The notes: generated by a model not told the origin, from the letters alone. 43,792 bases of DNA from an uncultured Candidatus Saccharimonas sp. (GCA_943358095.1 CALRGT010000007.1:1-43792), one strand, 5' to 3'; counted from the stretch's first letter, positions 7,890 through 15,624 are shown. Numbers and translations: made by a program.

Positions 7890-8795
7890 AATTTTAACTA
7901 AGGACTGTGAACCCTTAAAAAACGCGCGAAATTCGTAGTATCTAGTAGAGCTAATAAAGTGCAGCAAGTTTACGATCAAAAAGAAGTTAAGACTAAATAT
8001 AAAATACAAACCTTTAATATGAAAATGACTTATCAGCACATATAGAGCAATAATAGAAGCATTAACAAGCACGGTTACTGTCAAATAACCTCTTTTGGAG
8101 TGTAAAAATCTTTTAGGATTTTCTATGCTCGAGATCTTAAGAAAATAATGCATATAAAAAAGAAGAACATGATAAATACCTATGAAAAAGAACAAGTACA
8201 GGCCGACATTTATGCTTAAACCTATAACAACAATAACGGTCACTATCTGAAAAATAATCCAATAATTAGCCAATTTGAGTCCATCCGATAAAGAAGCATA
8301 GACATACAATAAACTAAATAACAAACCCGCAAACACCAGAATAGGTGCGATTATAATAGGGTATAGATTATATAATTGATTCGCAAACAATAATGACAAC
8401 AAAGCTAAACAACCAAAAATTTGAGAGTTGGTGTATTTGGATTTAAAAAAATTACCAGTAAATTGATCATCAGTCACTGCGTGAAAAACTGCATACAAAG
8501 ATACTACTATTATTAAAAAGTTATCTCGCGCGACAACTTGAGATCCGGTTGTGCAGTAATAGTAAATGACAAATCCTAATACTGCCATCAAAACCAATTT
8601 CATTAACGGGACCTGCTTTTTTGATGACAACTTATACAGTCCACCCAAGAAGTAATGGCCATACCCGATCATTGCAGAAACCAAAAAAAAGATAGTAGGT
8701 CGATCTTTTAGTGTCAGGGTTATGACAGTAACTATCAAAAACGCTAGTATTTTTTGAAGAGTTAATTTGTCGCTAATACTCAATTTATTAAGCAT
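7884..8795 (-). CDS. Polytopic integral membrane protein of unknown function
   Basis: About 303 residues with seven to nine hydrophobic segments and short loops. It carries scattered histidines in or beside membrane segments (GYGHYFLGG, VFHAVTDDQF, IYHVLLFYMHYF, LLHFISSTRYYEF) that could bind metal or a cofactor, but I cannot match them to a named family. I considered Brp/Blh carotenoid oxygenases and did not see their motifs. The ATG at 8795 is preferred over an in-frame TTG three codons upstream. It is the last gene before the bidirectional terminator and follows the DUF2177 gene closely. Confidence 0.7.
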   Translation of the reverse strand: MLNKLSISDKLTLQKILAFLIVTVITLTLKDRPTIFFLVSAMIGYGHYFLGGLYKLSSKKQVPLMKLVLMAVLGFVIYYYCTTGSQVVARDNFLIIVVSLYAVFHAVTDDQFTGNFFKSKYTNSQIFGCLALLSLLFANQLYNLYPIIIAPILVFAGLLFSLLYVYASLSDGLKLANYWIIFQIVTVIVVIGLSINVGLYLFFFIGIYHVLLFYMHYFLKISSIENPKRFLHSKRGYLTVTVLVNASIIALYVLISHFHIKGLYFIFSLNFFLIVNLLHFISSTRYYEFRAFFKGSQSLVKIK

Positions 8796-8816
8796 TGTAG
8801 TCAAATAACCAAAAAT

Positions 8817-9224
8817 TTAATTTAAAAATTTCTTAAGAACAAGTACTGATACTACAGAGACTAAAGCAGTCAGGAATGTGCCCCACATCAAGTCAACTGC
8901 AGTTACTATAAACGGCCAACCCTTTAATGTAGCCTGATTAGTCAAGTCGTATGTAGCGTAGCTAACTAGTCCAAGTAACGCCCCCTGCAAAGCTATTTTT
9001 GTTAGACTTTCTGAATTTCGCCATCCCGGATAAACTACGAATACCGCTACTCCCAAGATAAATATCAAATAAAATATAATTGCCGAAAGCCAGATTGGCT
9101 TATCGGTCATAATGTAGCCAATGTGTTTTTTATAAAATTTTGGAGCTACTAACCCCAACCAAACAGCATCTATCGCTGTCATTACGCCCAAGGAAGTTAA
9201 ATAAACATAAATGTAATCAGTCAT
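8817..9224 (-). CDS. DUF2177 family membrane protein
   Basis: A 135-residue protein with four membrane segments. It matches DUF2177 through DAVWLGLVAPKFYKKHIG, the central FYLIFILGVAVFVVYP, SYATYDLTNQATLKGWP and the closing VDLMWGTFLTAL. Function of the family is not established. Start supported by TATACT, exactly six bases, then ATG (leaderless). The next gene downstream encodes an unrelated polytopic membrane protein about 20 bp away. Confidence 0.9.
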   Translation of the reverse strand: MTDYIYVYLTSLGVMTAIDAVWLGLVAPKFYKKHIGYIMTDKPIWLSAIIFYLIFILGVAVFVVYPGWRNSESLTKIALQGALLGLVSYATYDLTNQATLKGWPFIVTAVDLMWGTFLTALVSVVSVLVLKKFLN

Positions 9225-9274
9225 AGAGTAAGTATATCAAAAATTGTCTATTAAACACCTACTTTAAAAGAACT

Positions 9275-9805
9275 CTAAAGGCTAAAGTGCTTAGAAATAT
9301 GCGAGGCAGAAGCTTGTGCAGACATTTCTTCTGTATTAATAACCAAAACATCCTCAAAAGGCACCACTGGATCTTTGGCCGTCTTACCTAGATGCGCCTT
9401 TAAAATGTTCTTATCTTTAAGCTTATGAAACTTACCGCGAGACTCTTCGTCTACTCTGTCCAACAGAGTATCATGTGAGGCCTTGAGCTGAACAAAGGCA
9501 ACGGTGCCATTATGCTCACGAACTAGCTCTGCAGCTTTAGCCACAAAACTCTTGTCATACTCCTCGCCATCAAAAACATAAGTAAATACAATATCCGTAT
9601 TGTTTTTGGCAGCATACTCAAACACTTCCATACGTAATTTATCTGCCAAGACAAACATTTGCTGGTTAAATTCTGGATAAATATTCCTAACCAGATCGAG
9701 TGTTAGATGGTTATGAAACAAGCGATAATCGTGTAGCTTGACCAGCTCTTCTGCAACAGTAAGCTTGCCGACAGCCGGTGGCCCATAAATAAATATAAGT
9801 TTCAT
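9275..9805 (-). CDS. P-loop NTPase of the AAA_33/kinase type
   Basis: A 176-residue single-domain protein. Walker A is GPPAVGKLT (8-16). The HNHLTLDLV segment, TDIVFTYVFDG in the Walker B region and a DRVDEESRGKFHKL lid follow. The layout resembles small-molecule or nucleoside kinases and zeta-toxin-like kinases, but the substrate cannot be told. There is no antitoxin-like partner beside it. Start supported by TATAAT, exactly six bases, then ATG. Confidence 0.85.
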   Translation of the reverse strand: MKLIFIYGPPAVGKLTVAEELVKLHDYRLFHNHLTLDLVRNIYPEFNQQMFVLADKLRMEVFEYAAKNNTDIVFTYVFDGEEYDKSFVAKAAELVREHNGTVAFVQLKASHDTLLDRVDEESRGKFHKLKDKNILKAHLGKTAKDPVVPFEDVLVINTEEMSAQASASHISKHFSL

Positions 9806-9930
9806 TCAAGAATTATAACAAACCAAAGGGCATACCGAACAAAATCGCAAATAATATCTAAACCGTCACTTCTTGAAATATGAAGGTTTTGAAGTATATG
9901 TGCGCTAGACACCAGTGCTATAATTACTAT

Positions 9931-10515
9931 ATGAAAAACATCTTAAGATTATCAGTCGTAGCTTTAGTAATTGGTGGGGTAGTTCTAGGCTTTACTTTAG
10001 GTAAGAATAATAAGGATTCTGAAAGTTTATCTAACACAAGCGAGGCTACAGTTGTAAAATCTTCGTCAAATGCTAAAGTTCTCGACCTGAGCAATAAAGG
10101 CATAAGTAAAGTAACATCCGATATTTATAGCAAAACAAGCACGACGGACTTAATATTATCGAATAATAATATCCAAACACTGCCTTCACAAATGGGCAAA
10201 ATGACTAACGTAGTTATATTTAAAATTGACCACAATATGTTAGACGGTAGTCTGATTGGCGAGATTCGTCAGATGTCTAGACTAAAGCAACTTGATGTCA
10301 GCTACAACAACATGACAGGAATGCCAGCAGAGATTGGTCAGCTAAGTGATTTACAGACACTCGACTACAGCTATAACAAGATCGACGGATTACCAAACGA
10401 GCTCAAGAATCTTAAAAATAATTTGCTAGTATTTAATCTTACGGGCAACCCTCTTACTCTAGACAAAATAAACAAACTTAAGGGCGAGCTACCAAACACC
10501 AACATTATTTTTTAG
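9931..10515 (+). CDS. Membrane-anchored leucine-rich repeat protein
   Basis: 194 residues. An N-terminal hydrophobic segment (about 4-22, MKNILRLSVVALVIGG) acts as signal or anchor, a short serine-rich linker follows, and then about five leucine-rich repeats such as TTDLILSNNNIQTLP, LKQLDVSYNNMTGMP and LQTLDYSYNKIDGLP. LRR surfaces bind proteins, so a role in attachment or host contact is plausible. I placed the start at 9931 because TATAAT at 9919-9924 is followed by exactly six bases and this ATG; an upstream in-frame ATG at 9880 lies before the promoter. Confidence 0.85.
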   Translation: MKNILRLSVVALVIGGVVLGFTLGKNNKDSESLSNTSEATVVKSSSNAKVLDLSNKGISKVTSDIYSKTSTTDLILSNNNIQTLPSQMGKMTNVVIFKIDHNMLDGSLIGEIRQMSRLKQLDVSYNNMTGMPAEIGQLSDLQTLDYSYNKIDGLPNELKNLKNNLLVFNLTGNPLTLDKINKLKGELPNTNIIF

Positions 10516-10599
10516 ATTACGTTATATAACCGTTCGCACCAATTATCGCAATCTTCATAATATTATTATATCAATACCACCGCTAATGCTAAAAATATT

Positions 10600-12330
10600 T
10601 TAATTACGACGGGCTCGACGTAGCGCAATACTTATTGTCATCAAACTAAATATTCCTAACACATAAATTCCTGAATTAGCATTCACATTTCCTGCTCCAC
10701 CTAATCCAGTTTTTGGTGCGCCGATGTTTGATATTGCCGGAATTACCGGGTCAACAATAACGCCGTTAGACAATCCATCACTGTCATAACTGCCACCGTC
10801 AGTAATGCTATAGCTGACCGTACTCTTGACTACTCCGCCAACAGTTCTAGTTCCAAAAGTTGCACCCAGAATTGTGCTAAAGGTATTTGTGGCGCTATTG
10901 AAATGGCGAAGTACGGCCTTGTTGGTATCGTACTGTTTGTCATAAATAATAGTTACCGGCACAGTAGCGCCAGGAGCAGGACAATACAGCGAAAATCCTG
11001 TCATCGTACTGAGTATTGATGAAAATCCTTGGTCGGCTTTAATATAGCTAGGGTCCGTCCAGGTGGCGTTATCAACCGAACATCCAGTACTAAATGGAAT
11101 CTCTATAGTCGACCACACATACTGACCGTTTGGCAGCGACGCAACGTTCCCCTGGTAGGCGTCCTGAGTGCCATCACCATTTGCATCACCACTATTTGGA
11201 ACGGCGGCATCGGTAAAATCAGCAAGACTACGAAGGATCGGATAGCCTGAAGTAGTTTGCCATATGGTATTAAAATTCCATGCACTAAACGGTCCATTTA
11301 TTGAATTATTCTTAAAATAAGCAGGTGTAGCATTAGCAACGTTTACTGCGGTACAGCCGCCAGCACCTTGGTCAGTACCAGCACAATTACCAGAAGTATT
11401 GGTTAAGTATCGATCGAAATAGTTGTCGCTCCTGGTTGAGCTATTCCCCCCGCCAGTAAAAAAACCACCAAAAAGCGCACCAAGACCGGTTCCCGACACG
11501 CCGGTTATAGCTATAGCAGAGAAATTATGATTAAAAACTCCATGGTAAGTCGATCCAACTAAACCACCAATAGTACTAGCATTATTATCGTAATTAATGC
11601 TTCCAGCAGCATAACTATTAGCGATGGTACCACCGTACATTAAACCAACAATACCGCCATTAGTATAACTTGGCGATACTATAGGAAATGTATCTACCAC
11701 CAAGGTAAAAGTACCGTCAAAATACGAATCCGTAATTAGGTTTGTACCGCTGTCGTATATAAGACCAACCAAACCACCAGAAAATAAATTGCTAGTTATT
11801 GAGCCACTATAAGAGCTATTGCTAATCGACAAGTCATTATATGACAAACCAATTAAGCCACCGTTAAAAGACACGCCAACTATAGTTAAAGAAGAGTGCA
11901 CATTTATGAGTGTGGCGCCATGAATTATTCCCGCTATACTACCAACATATCCAGATCCGCTGATAGACCCGGAAGATAGATTTATATTTTTTATAGTCCC
12001 GCCCGTTACTTGACTAAATAATCCATTGCCAGCAATGTTCAGATTTTTTATAGTATGAGACTGGCCATCGAAGGTGCCAGTAAAAGCAGCGCTTACGGCT
12101 AACGAAGTAAAACTACTACCGGTACAATCAATATTTGCTACTAAAACATAGTTCGCGCTAAGGCTGTTATCTATCTCACTTAGTTGTGCGCATGTAGCGA
12201 TGCGGAATGGATTGCCGACAGTCCCTGCCCCAAAAGAACTAAAAGCCAAGGCCGACAACGGAGACAGAATTGTTGAGCCAAGCAGTACAATCCCAAACAT
12301 AGTACTAATGATAGAATTCCGTCTACTCAA
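10600..12330 (-). CDS. Surface protein with GLUG repeats and a PKTG-type wall-sorting end
   Basis: About 576 residues. A signal peptide with twin arginines (SRRNSIISTMFG, hydrophobic core, SALAF) is followed by a beta-solenoid-like region from about 50 to 350 with GLUG-type repeats (NGGLIGLSYND, SGGLVGLIYD, NGGIVGLMYGG, IGGLVGSTYHG). A second region has Cys-containing beta domains. The end reads GAPKTG, a glycine/asparagine spacer, one hydrophobic segment and RRARRN, the layout of a sortase substrate with a variant LPXTG. I prefer the TTG at 12330, preceded by GAGAGG 6 bases upstream; an ATG at 12381 gives a hydrophilic extension before the signal. Likely an adhesin. Confidence 0.82.
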   Translation of the reverse strand: MSRRNSIISTMFGIVLLGSTILSPLSALAFSSFGAGTVGNPFRIATCAQLSEIDNSLSANYVLVANIDCTGSSFTSLAVSAAFTGTFDGQSHTIKNLNIAGNGLFSQVTGGTIKNINLSSGSISGSGYVGSIAGIIHGATLINVHSSLTIVGVSFNGGLIGLSYNDLSISNSSYSGSITSNLFSGGLVGLIYDSGTNLITDSYFDGTFTLVVDTFPIVSPSYTNGGIVGLMYGGTIANSYAAGSINYDNNASTIGGLVGSTYHGVFNHNFSAIAITGVSGTGLGALFGGFFTGGGNSSTRSDNYFDRYLTNTSGNCAGTDQGAGGCTAVNVANATPAYFKNNSINGPFSAWNFNTIWQTTSGYPILRSLADFTDAAVPNSGDANGDGTQDAYQGNVASLPNGQYVWSTIEIPFSTGCSVDNATWTDPSYIKADQGFSSILSTMTGFSLYCPAPGATVPVTIIYDKQYDTNKAVLRHFNSATNTFSTILGATFGTRTVGGVVKSTVSYSITDGGSYDSDGLSNGVIVDPVIPAISNIGAPKTGLGGAGNVNANSGIYVLGIFSLMTISIALRRARRN

Positions 12331-12358
12331 GTCACACCTCTCGTGAGTTATATTACTT

Positions 12359-12395
12359 ATGATTATGCACCTAAAATGCAAAAAAGCATAATCAT
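12359..12395. promoter_or_regulatory. 10-bp inverted repeat upstream of the GLUG protein gene
   Basis: ATGATTATGC (12359-12368) and GCATAATCAT (12386-12395) form a perfect inverted repeat with a 17-base spacer that contains an A-run. It sits between the end of the small DUF1059-like gene and the GLUG protein start. It could be an operator for the surface protein or a weak terminator; there is no clear T-run after it on either side. Confidence 0.5.
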
Positions 12396-12415
12396 CAATA
12401 AAAGAGAATGCTTAC

Positions 12416-12592
12416 TTATGTTTTGAATAATATTTTAGAGGTCACTGTCTTGACTGTTACGAATATGACTTCGTTAAAGCTTACGGGAAGGGTTTTGATT
12501 ACGCTTTCTGCTTCTTCTAATGCATCATCTTTCTCACCAGTTATTACTTCGTCACACGCACCACCTAGATTATTACACGTTGCTTTCTTCAT
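12416..12592 (-). CDS. Small DUF1059-like protein
   Basis: A 58-residue reading frame on the minus strand. The protein starts MKKATCNNLGGACDEVITG, close to the DUF1059 opening (MKK-x-C-x-x-LGG-x-C-x-x-x-x-x-G), continues with an acidic helix and ends TVTSKILFKT. Two cysteines six to seven residues apart could bind metal. GAAGAAG lies upstream of the ATG. It is shorter than most small-gene cut-offs and would be missed by standard calls. The family match rests on the first 20 residues, so I hold it moderately. Confidence 0.62.
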   Translation of the reverse strand: MKKATCNNLGGACDEVITGEKDDALEEAESVIKTLPVSFNEVIFVTVKTVTSKILFKT

Positions 12593-12618
12593 AATTATTC
12601 TTCTTCAAAAACATTATA

Positions 12619-12676
12619 CATCAAAAAACAGAGGCATTAGACCTCTGTTTTAAGCATATGCGGTATGGAGGGCCAC
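12619..12676. repeat. Right copy of the repeat bounding the ABC/GyrI islet
   Basis: This block contains the AAACAGAGG hairpin and TGGAGGGCCA (12666-12675), the reverse complement of the tRNA-Lys 3' end with its CCA. By eye it matches 15070-15126 at roughly four bases in five, in the same orientation. The two copies bracket the three genes at 12718-15059, as expected for attachment-site repeats around an insertion at tRNA-Lys. Confidence 0.6.
12624..12652 (-). terminator. Terminator after the GyrI-like gene
   Basis: AAACAGAGG and CCTCTGTTT form a 9-bp stem with a 7-base loop and a T-run on the minus strand. It belongs to a 58-bp block that is repeated at 15071-15126 together with a tRNA-Lys 3' fragment. 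Confidence 0.8.
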
Positions 12677-12717
12677 CGTAGACGTTATCGCAACTATAAT
12701 TATAGTATCAAACTCAA

Positions 12718-13332
12718 TTAGTAAGGTTGCCTAATTATTGTCTTGAGCTTTGATGGATCGGCTCGACGAGGATCACCTAGGTAAATTTCGTGGTGGTGTT
12801 TATTGTTTTCATCAAGTTCACCACCTTGCTCTTTGATGAATTTATGTAACTCAAGAATTGTTGGTCCTTCATCGGAATATGGACCCACATACATTACTTG
12901 TGCAGATCGGCCTTCATCATAAGATGCATAGCGTATTTTATCTATTGATTTCAGGGTTTTCTTTTCTTTAACCTGTAAAACTGCTTCTTTGAACATATCT
13001 TCTGTTACGAAAGCGGGCTGCATAATCATCGCTGTCCACTGCCAGTTCTTTTTATTGCCATTTATAAAATCTTCCATATTATCAGACCACCACAAACCTT
13101 CAAGTGGCATAACGCCAAAGTCTTTTCCGTACTTATTCTTGCAAGTAAATTTAATCGTATATGCAACAGGGTAGAGGGTTTGCATCGCATCAATGTATTC
13201 CTGGCTAGTATTTGGGTCACCTTTGCCATCTATCATGATAAAGTTCATTTTTGGAACGATCACCACTGTTGGCTTACCGATTTTTGCATGATAGAAAGCA
13301 TTCAGTTGCTTTTTATAATCAATCTTTTCCAT
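12718..13332 (-). CDS. GyrI-like small-molecule-binding domain protein
   Basis: About 204 residues of the GyrI-like/AraC-effector fold, with no DNA-binding domain. Typical features are the opening KPTVVIVPKMNFIMIDGKGDPN, the tryptophan-rich WWSDNMEDFINGNKKNWQW section and a C-terminal HHHEIYLGDPRRADPSKLKT end common to stand-alone family members. These proteins bind lipophilic or cationic compounds. It follows an ABC exporter, so binding the same drug-like compounds is plausible. I set the start at 13332 because TATAAT is followed by six bases and this ATG; the earlier ATG overlaps the TATAAT itself. Confidence 0.85.
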   Translation of the reverse strand: MEKIDYKKQLNAFYHAKIGKPTVVIVPKMNFIMIDGKGDPNTSQEYIDAMQTLYPVAYTIKFTCKNKYGKDFGVMPLEGLWWSDNMEDFINGNKKNWQWTAMIMQPAFVTEDMFKEAVLQVKEKKTLKSIDKIRYASYDEGRSAQVMYVGPYSDEGPTILELHKFIKEQGGELDENNKHHHEIYLGDPRRADPSKLKTIIRQPY

Positions 13333-13356
13333 ACTTTCATTATACAACGTCTTACT

Positions 13357-14151
13357 TTACCCAATGTCCCGGTGGCGAAAACTAATCCATGACAGCACGC
13401 CTGCTACGGCAATAACTCCTATAAAGAATAAAACGTGTAACCAGTTGTAGGTTCCTCGAAGGATGGCTTCTGGTTGATAATAATAAAATGGAAAAAATTT
13501 ACTTGGTGTTTGAAGCCAACTGACCGTTCCCGACAGAGACGAGATGATATAACCACCAAGTGAAAAAGTAGTCGCTATACCAATACTGGCACTACGCGCT
13601 CGACCAAAAGATGTCAGCATAAAGGCGATTGCCGCGAAACACAGCACTAAAAGAAAGCAGGCCAACGTCGCCAATATGATTCTTAAAGACGAGACATCCA
13701 GCTTAACCATTTTTGCAGTTATTGCCGTCGTTACTAAACTGACTAATGTTGTTATGGCAAGAATAATACCGCCTACCAAAGCCTTAGACAACAATACATG
13801 TGTCCGAGAATTTGGTCTCGCCAACAATGCTTCTATAGTTTTATCTTGTTCTTCACGCGCGAGTAAACTACTACCAAGGCCTATAGCTAATACCCCTAAG
13901 ATGAGTGGAAGCATAAGGAAATATATTTGACTATTCAAAAAGCCGACTGGCGAGAAGAAATCACTACTGCCGCCAATAAACTGAAGAGTGGCTTCTGGCA
14001 GACTTTCAAAACTTTTTTGAAGTTGCGCAGCCTGATCTTTGAAAGTCGGGTAGAATATCATGTTAATAAATATTAAACCGAATGCCGCCAAGGACCACCA
14101 AAAAATACTGTGGCGTCTTTGTTTTAGCGACCATTTTATGATTGCCTTCAT
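13357..14151 (-). CDS. ABC-2 type transporter permease
   Basis: 264 residues with six hydrophobic segments and a large loop after the first (about 36-75). It has the typical ABC-2 opening KAIIKWSLKQRRHSIFWW and the conserved LLAREEQDKTIEALLARPNSR coupling segment between segments 2 and 3. Its start overlaps the ATPase stop by 4 bp (ATGA), so the two form one exporter. Substrate unknown; the adjoining GyrI-like gene hints at lipophilic cations or antibiotics. Confidence 0.88.
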   Translation of the reverse strand: MKAIIKWSLKQRRHSIFWWSLAAFGLIFINMIFYPTFKDQAAQLQKSFESLPEATLQFIGGSSDFFSPVGFLNSQIYFLMLPLILGVLAIGLGSSLLAREEQDKTIEALLARPNSRTHVLLSKALVGGIILAITTLVSLVTTAITAKMVKLDVSSLRIILATLACFLLVLCFAAIAFMLTSFGRARSASIGIATTFSLGGYIISSLSGTVSWLQTPSKFFPFYYYQPEAILRGTYNWLHVLFFIGVIAVAGVLSWISFRHRDIG

Positions 14152-15059
14152 TTTTGTGGTCCTTTATTCTCATAAAAGTGCATGAATAATTCTTCAAGAT
14201 CGATAGTACGAGAGTCAATTTTAACGACATCATAGTCTGCCAGCACCCGAAAGAGTAACTGCAGACGACCGTGCATATGAATGACAACATGATTAGCTTC
14301 GTGCATTTGCACTTGCAGGCCTTTAATCTTTTTTAATACTTTTACCGGAGCTTCTGTTGCAAATGTTATGTCAAAAGTTTGGGCAGCTTCTTTTGCGAGG
14401 TCGGCCATCACCTGTTCGGTCACTAATGTACCACCTCGAATAATGCCAACCCGGTCGCACATCTTTTGCACCTCACTTAATACATGACTACTCACAAAAA
14501 CCGCAACGCCGTTCGATTTTGCATCGGCGATGATTGCATAGAATAATTCTTGCATGAGTGGATCAAGGCCAGAAGTGGGCTCATCGAGTATTAAAATTTT
14601 TGGTTTATGCATTAAGGCTTGGATGAGACCAACTTTTTGTCGGTTCCCCCTAGAAAGTTCTCCAAGTTTCTTATTTAGGTCTGCCTTAAAAGATTTTGCA
14701 AGACTTTTCGCATACTTTAAGTTACCGCCTCCTTGTAGCTCATCAAGGTAGCATAAATATTCTAAACCGGTCATTTTTGGATAGACAGCAAAATCACCTG
14801 ATAAGTAACCAACAGACCGCTTGAGTGCAACACTGTCTTTCACACAATCTAGACCCAGGATCCTCGCACTGCCTGTCGTTGGTTGTAAAAAATTCATTAA
14901 GAGACGAATAGTTGTTGATTTTCCAGCCCCGTTAGGACCCAGGAATCCATATACCTCACCAGGATAGACACTTAAAGAGAGACTGTCTAAAGCTAGCTGC
15001 TGAGAGCCTCTATATCGTTTAGATAGCTTTTCTATGACAATAACCGGCTGTATAGTCAT
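14148..15059 (-). CDS. ABC transporter ATP-binding protein
   Basis: 303 residues in the DrrA/CcmA style. The nucleotide-binding domain has Walker A GPNGAGKST near 39-47, the signature region LSRGNRQKVGLIQAL, Walker B ILILDEPTSGLDP and the switch histidine in VSSHVLSE. A C-terminal accessory domain from about 225 is usual for drug-export ATPases. The signature is LSRGN rather than LSGGQ. TACAAT, six bases, then ATG suggests a leaderless transcript beginning just past the tRNA-Lys-linked repeat. Operon with the permease and GyrI-like genes. Confidence 0.93.
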   Translation of the reverse strand: MTIQPVIVIEKLSKRYRGSQQLALDSLSLSVYPGEVYGFLGPNGAGKSTTIRLLMNFLQPTTGSARILGLDCVKDSVALKRSVGYLSGDFAVYPKMTGLEYLCYLDELQGGGNLKYAKSLAKSFKADLNKKLGELSRGNRQKVGLIQALMHKPKILILDEPTSGLDPLMQELFYAIIADAKSNGVAVFVSSHVLSEVQKMCDRVGIIRGGTLVTEQVMADLAKEAAQTFDITFATEAPVKVLKKIKGLQVQMHEANHVVIHMHGRLQLLFRVLADYDVVKIDSRTIDLEELFMHFYENKGPQK

Positions 15060-15069
15060 AATGGTATTG

Positions 15070-15126
15070 TATCAAAAACAGAGGCAAATTACCTCTGTTT
15101 AAACATAACCAGGATTGGAGGGCCAG
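15070..15126. repeat. Left copy of the repeat bounding the ABC/GyrI islet, with terminator
   Basis: AAACAGAGG (15076-15084) pairs with CCTCTGTTT (15092-15100), followed by the tRNA-Lys 3'-end copy starting at 15115. On the minus strand the hairpin has a T-run and would end transcription coming from tRNA-Lys, immediately before the ABC operon promoter. CAAATTACCTCTGTTT of this hairpin recurs exactly at about 15379-15394. Confidence 0.6.
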
Positions 15127-15192
15127 GTGGGACAGCGTCGGGCTACGCGCCGGCTAACCCACGATTCGTGGGTTCAAATCTACTGGCTCCAA
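15115..15192 (-). repeat. tRNA-Lys-linked split T-arm element
   Basis: On the tRNA strand, after the tRNA-Lys terminator, there is an inverted copy of the T-arm and acceptor end including CCA (15166-15191), then TCGTGGGTT as a direct left T-half, a 24-base GC-rich insert, and a direct right half. The right half is an exact 19-bp copy (15115-15133) of the tRNA 3' end at 15225-15243, 110 bp away. AACCCACGA and TCGTGGGTT (15156-15174) form a perfect palindrome around one base. This is the shortest of the five related elements and lacks the separate apex hairpin. Confidence 0.7.
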
Positions 15193-15226
15193 ATTTAAAA
15201 CCCCTCTTGCGAGGGGCTCTAAATTT
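15191..15226 (-). terminator. Terminator of tRNA-Lys
   Basis: CCCCTC-TTGC-GAGGGG (15201-15216) is extended by pairing AAATTT flanks. It begins at the CCA of the tRNA, the usual position of tRNA terminators in this window. Confidence 0.8.
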
Positions 15227-15302
15227 GGAGGGCCAGGTGGGACTTGAACCCACGACATTCTGCTTAAGAGGCAGACGCTCTAACCAGCTGAGCTACTGGC
15301 CC
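15226..15302 (-). tRNA. tRNA-Lys (CTT)
   Basis: Full cloverleaf on the minus strand: acceptor GGGCCAG/CTGGCCC, D-arm GCTC/GAGC, anticodon stem TCTGC/GCAGA with loop CTCTTAA (anticodon CTT), T-arm GTGGG/CCCAC, discriminator T and an encoded CCA. A terminator follows directly, and its 3' end is duplicated 110 bp downstream. Confidence 0.96.
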
Positions 15303-15416
15303 TTATATATTTTTAAAGCTGTGACTTTTTGATGTCTTTACGAGCTACTAAAAAATTAAAACCAACAGATGCACTTTATCAAATTACCTCTGTTTTTGCA
15401 ACAGTCTCTGCCCTGG

Positions 15417-15471
15417 AAGCCAAATAAAAAACCCAGATGAACTGGGTGTTTTATTTGGTGCGCCCGGACAG
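15417..15471 (-). repeat. 55-bp exact duplicate of tRNA-Arg(TCG) 3' end plus terminator
   Basis: Identical to 15585-15639, with a period of 168 bp. The copy covers CTGTCCGGGCGCACCA of the tRNA and the whole CCCAG/CTGGG terminator with its AT flanks. Perfect identity over non-coding DNA points to a recent event. Confidence 0.9.
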
Positions 15472-15584
15472 TTAGCGCACATCAATCAAGGCGCCCGCTT
15501 CGCTGGGGCCTATTACTGATGACCGAACCACCGACTTTCGCCAGCTAAAGCTGTCGAGGTCGGCGGTTCAAATCTGTCCTAAGA
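15472..15584 (-). mobile_element. tRNA-Arg(TCG)-linked split T-arm element with conserved insert
   Basis: Read on the tRNA strand: an inverted T-arm copy (15558-15579, 21 of 22 bases matching the tRNA), an apex hairpin (CAGCT-TT-AGCTG core), the direct left T-half GTCGGTGGTTCG (15524-15535), then the insert. The 53 bases at 15475-15527 match 49 of 53 bases of 30612-30664 at tRNA-Pro. Within the insert CATCAGT pairs with ATTGATG around a GC-rich hairpin (GGCCCCAGCG...GCGGGCGCC). The direct right T-half and acceptor end follow in the 55-bp repeat. No protein is encoded. Confidence 0.72.
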
Positions 15585-15589
15585 AAGCC

Positions 15590-15624
15590 AAATAAAAAAC
15601 CCAGATGAACTGGGTGTTTTATTT
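15590..15624 (-). terminator. Terminator of tRNA-Arg(TCG)
   Basis: CCCAG-ATGAA-CTGGG with AAATAAAA/TTTTATTT flanks directly after the CCA. The same terminator is repeated at 15422-15456. Confidence 0.85.

Larger units (their letters stand above)
12677..15069 (-). mobile_element. Putative tRNA-Lys-linked islet carrying ABC exporter and GyrI-like genes
   Basis: The three-gene operon is bracketed by near-repeats at 12619-12676 and 15070-15126, each carrying the same hairpin and a tRNA-Lys 3' fragment (TGGAGGGCCA). The intact tRNA-Lys gene lies just beyond the left-hand repeat on the same strand. This is the layout of an integration at a tRNA 3' end. No integrase is encoded, so it would be a relic or a non-autonomous passenger. 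The repeats are imperfect, which leaves duplication of terminator DNA as an alternative. Confidence 0.5.

Noticed and set aside
12408-12653. 81-codon plus-strand frame
   Set aside because: It is the shadow of the minus-strand DUF1059-like gene and runs into a terminator hairpin.
15514-15528. ACTGATGA in the conserved insert as a hammerhead ribozyme core
   Set aside because: CUGAUGA occurs on the strand opposite to the tRNA, but there is no stem II with a following GAAA and no cleavage-site strand; the same bases are explained by the CATCAGT/ATTGATG stem.
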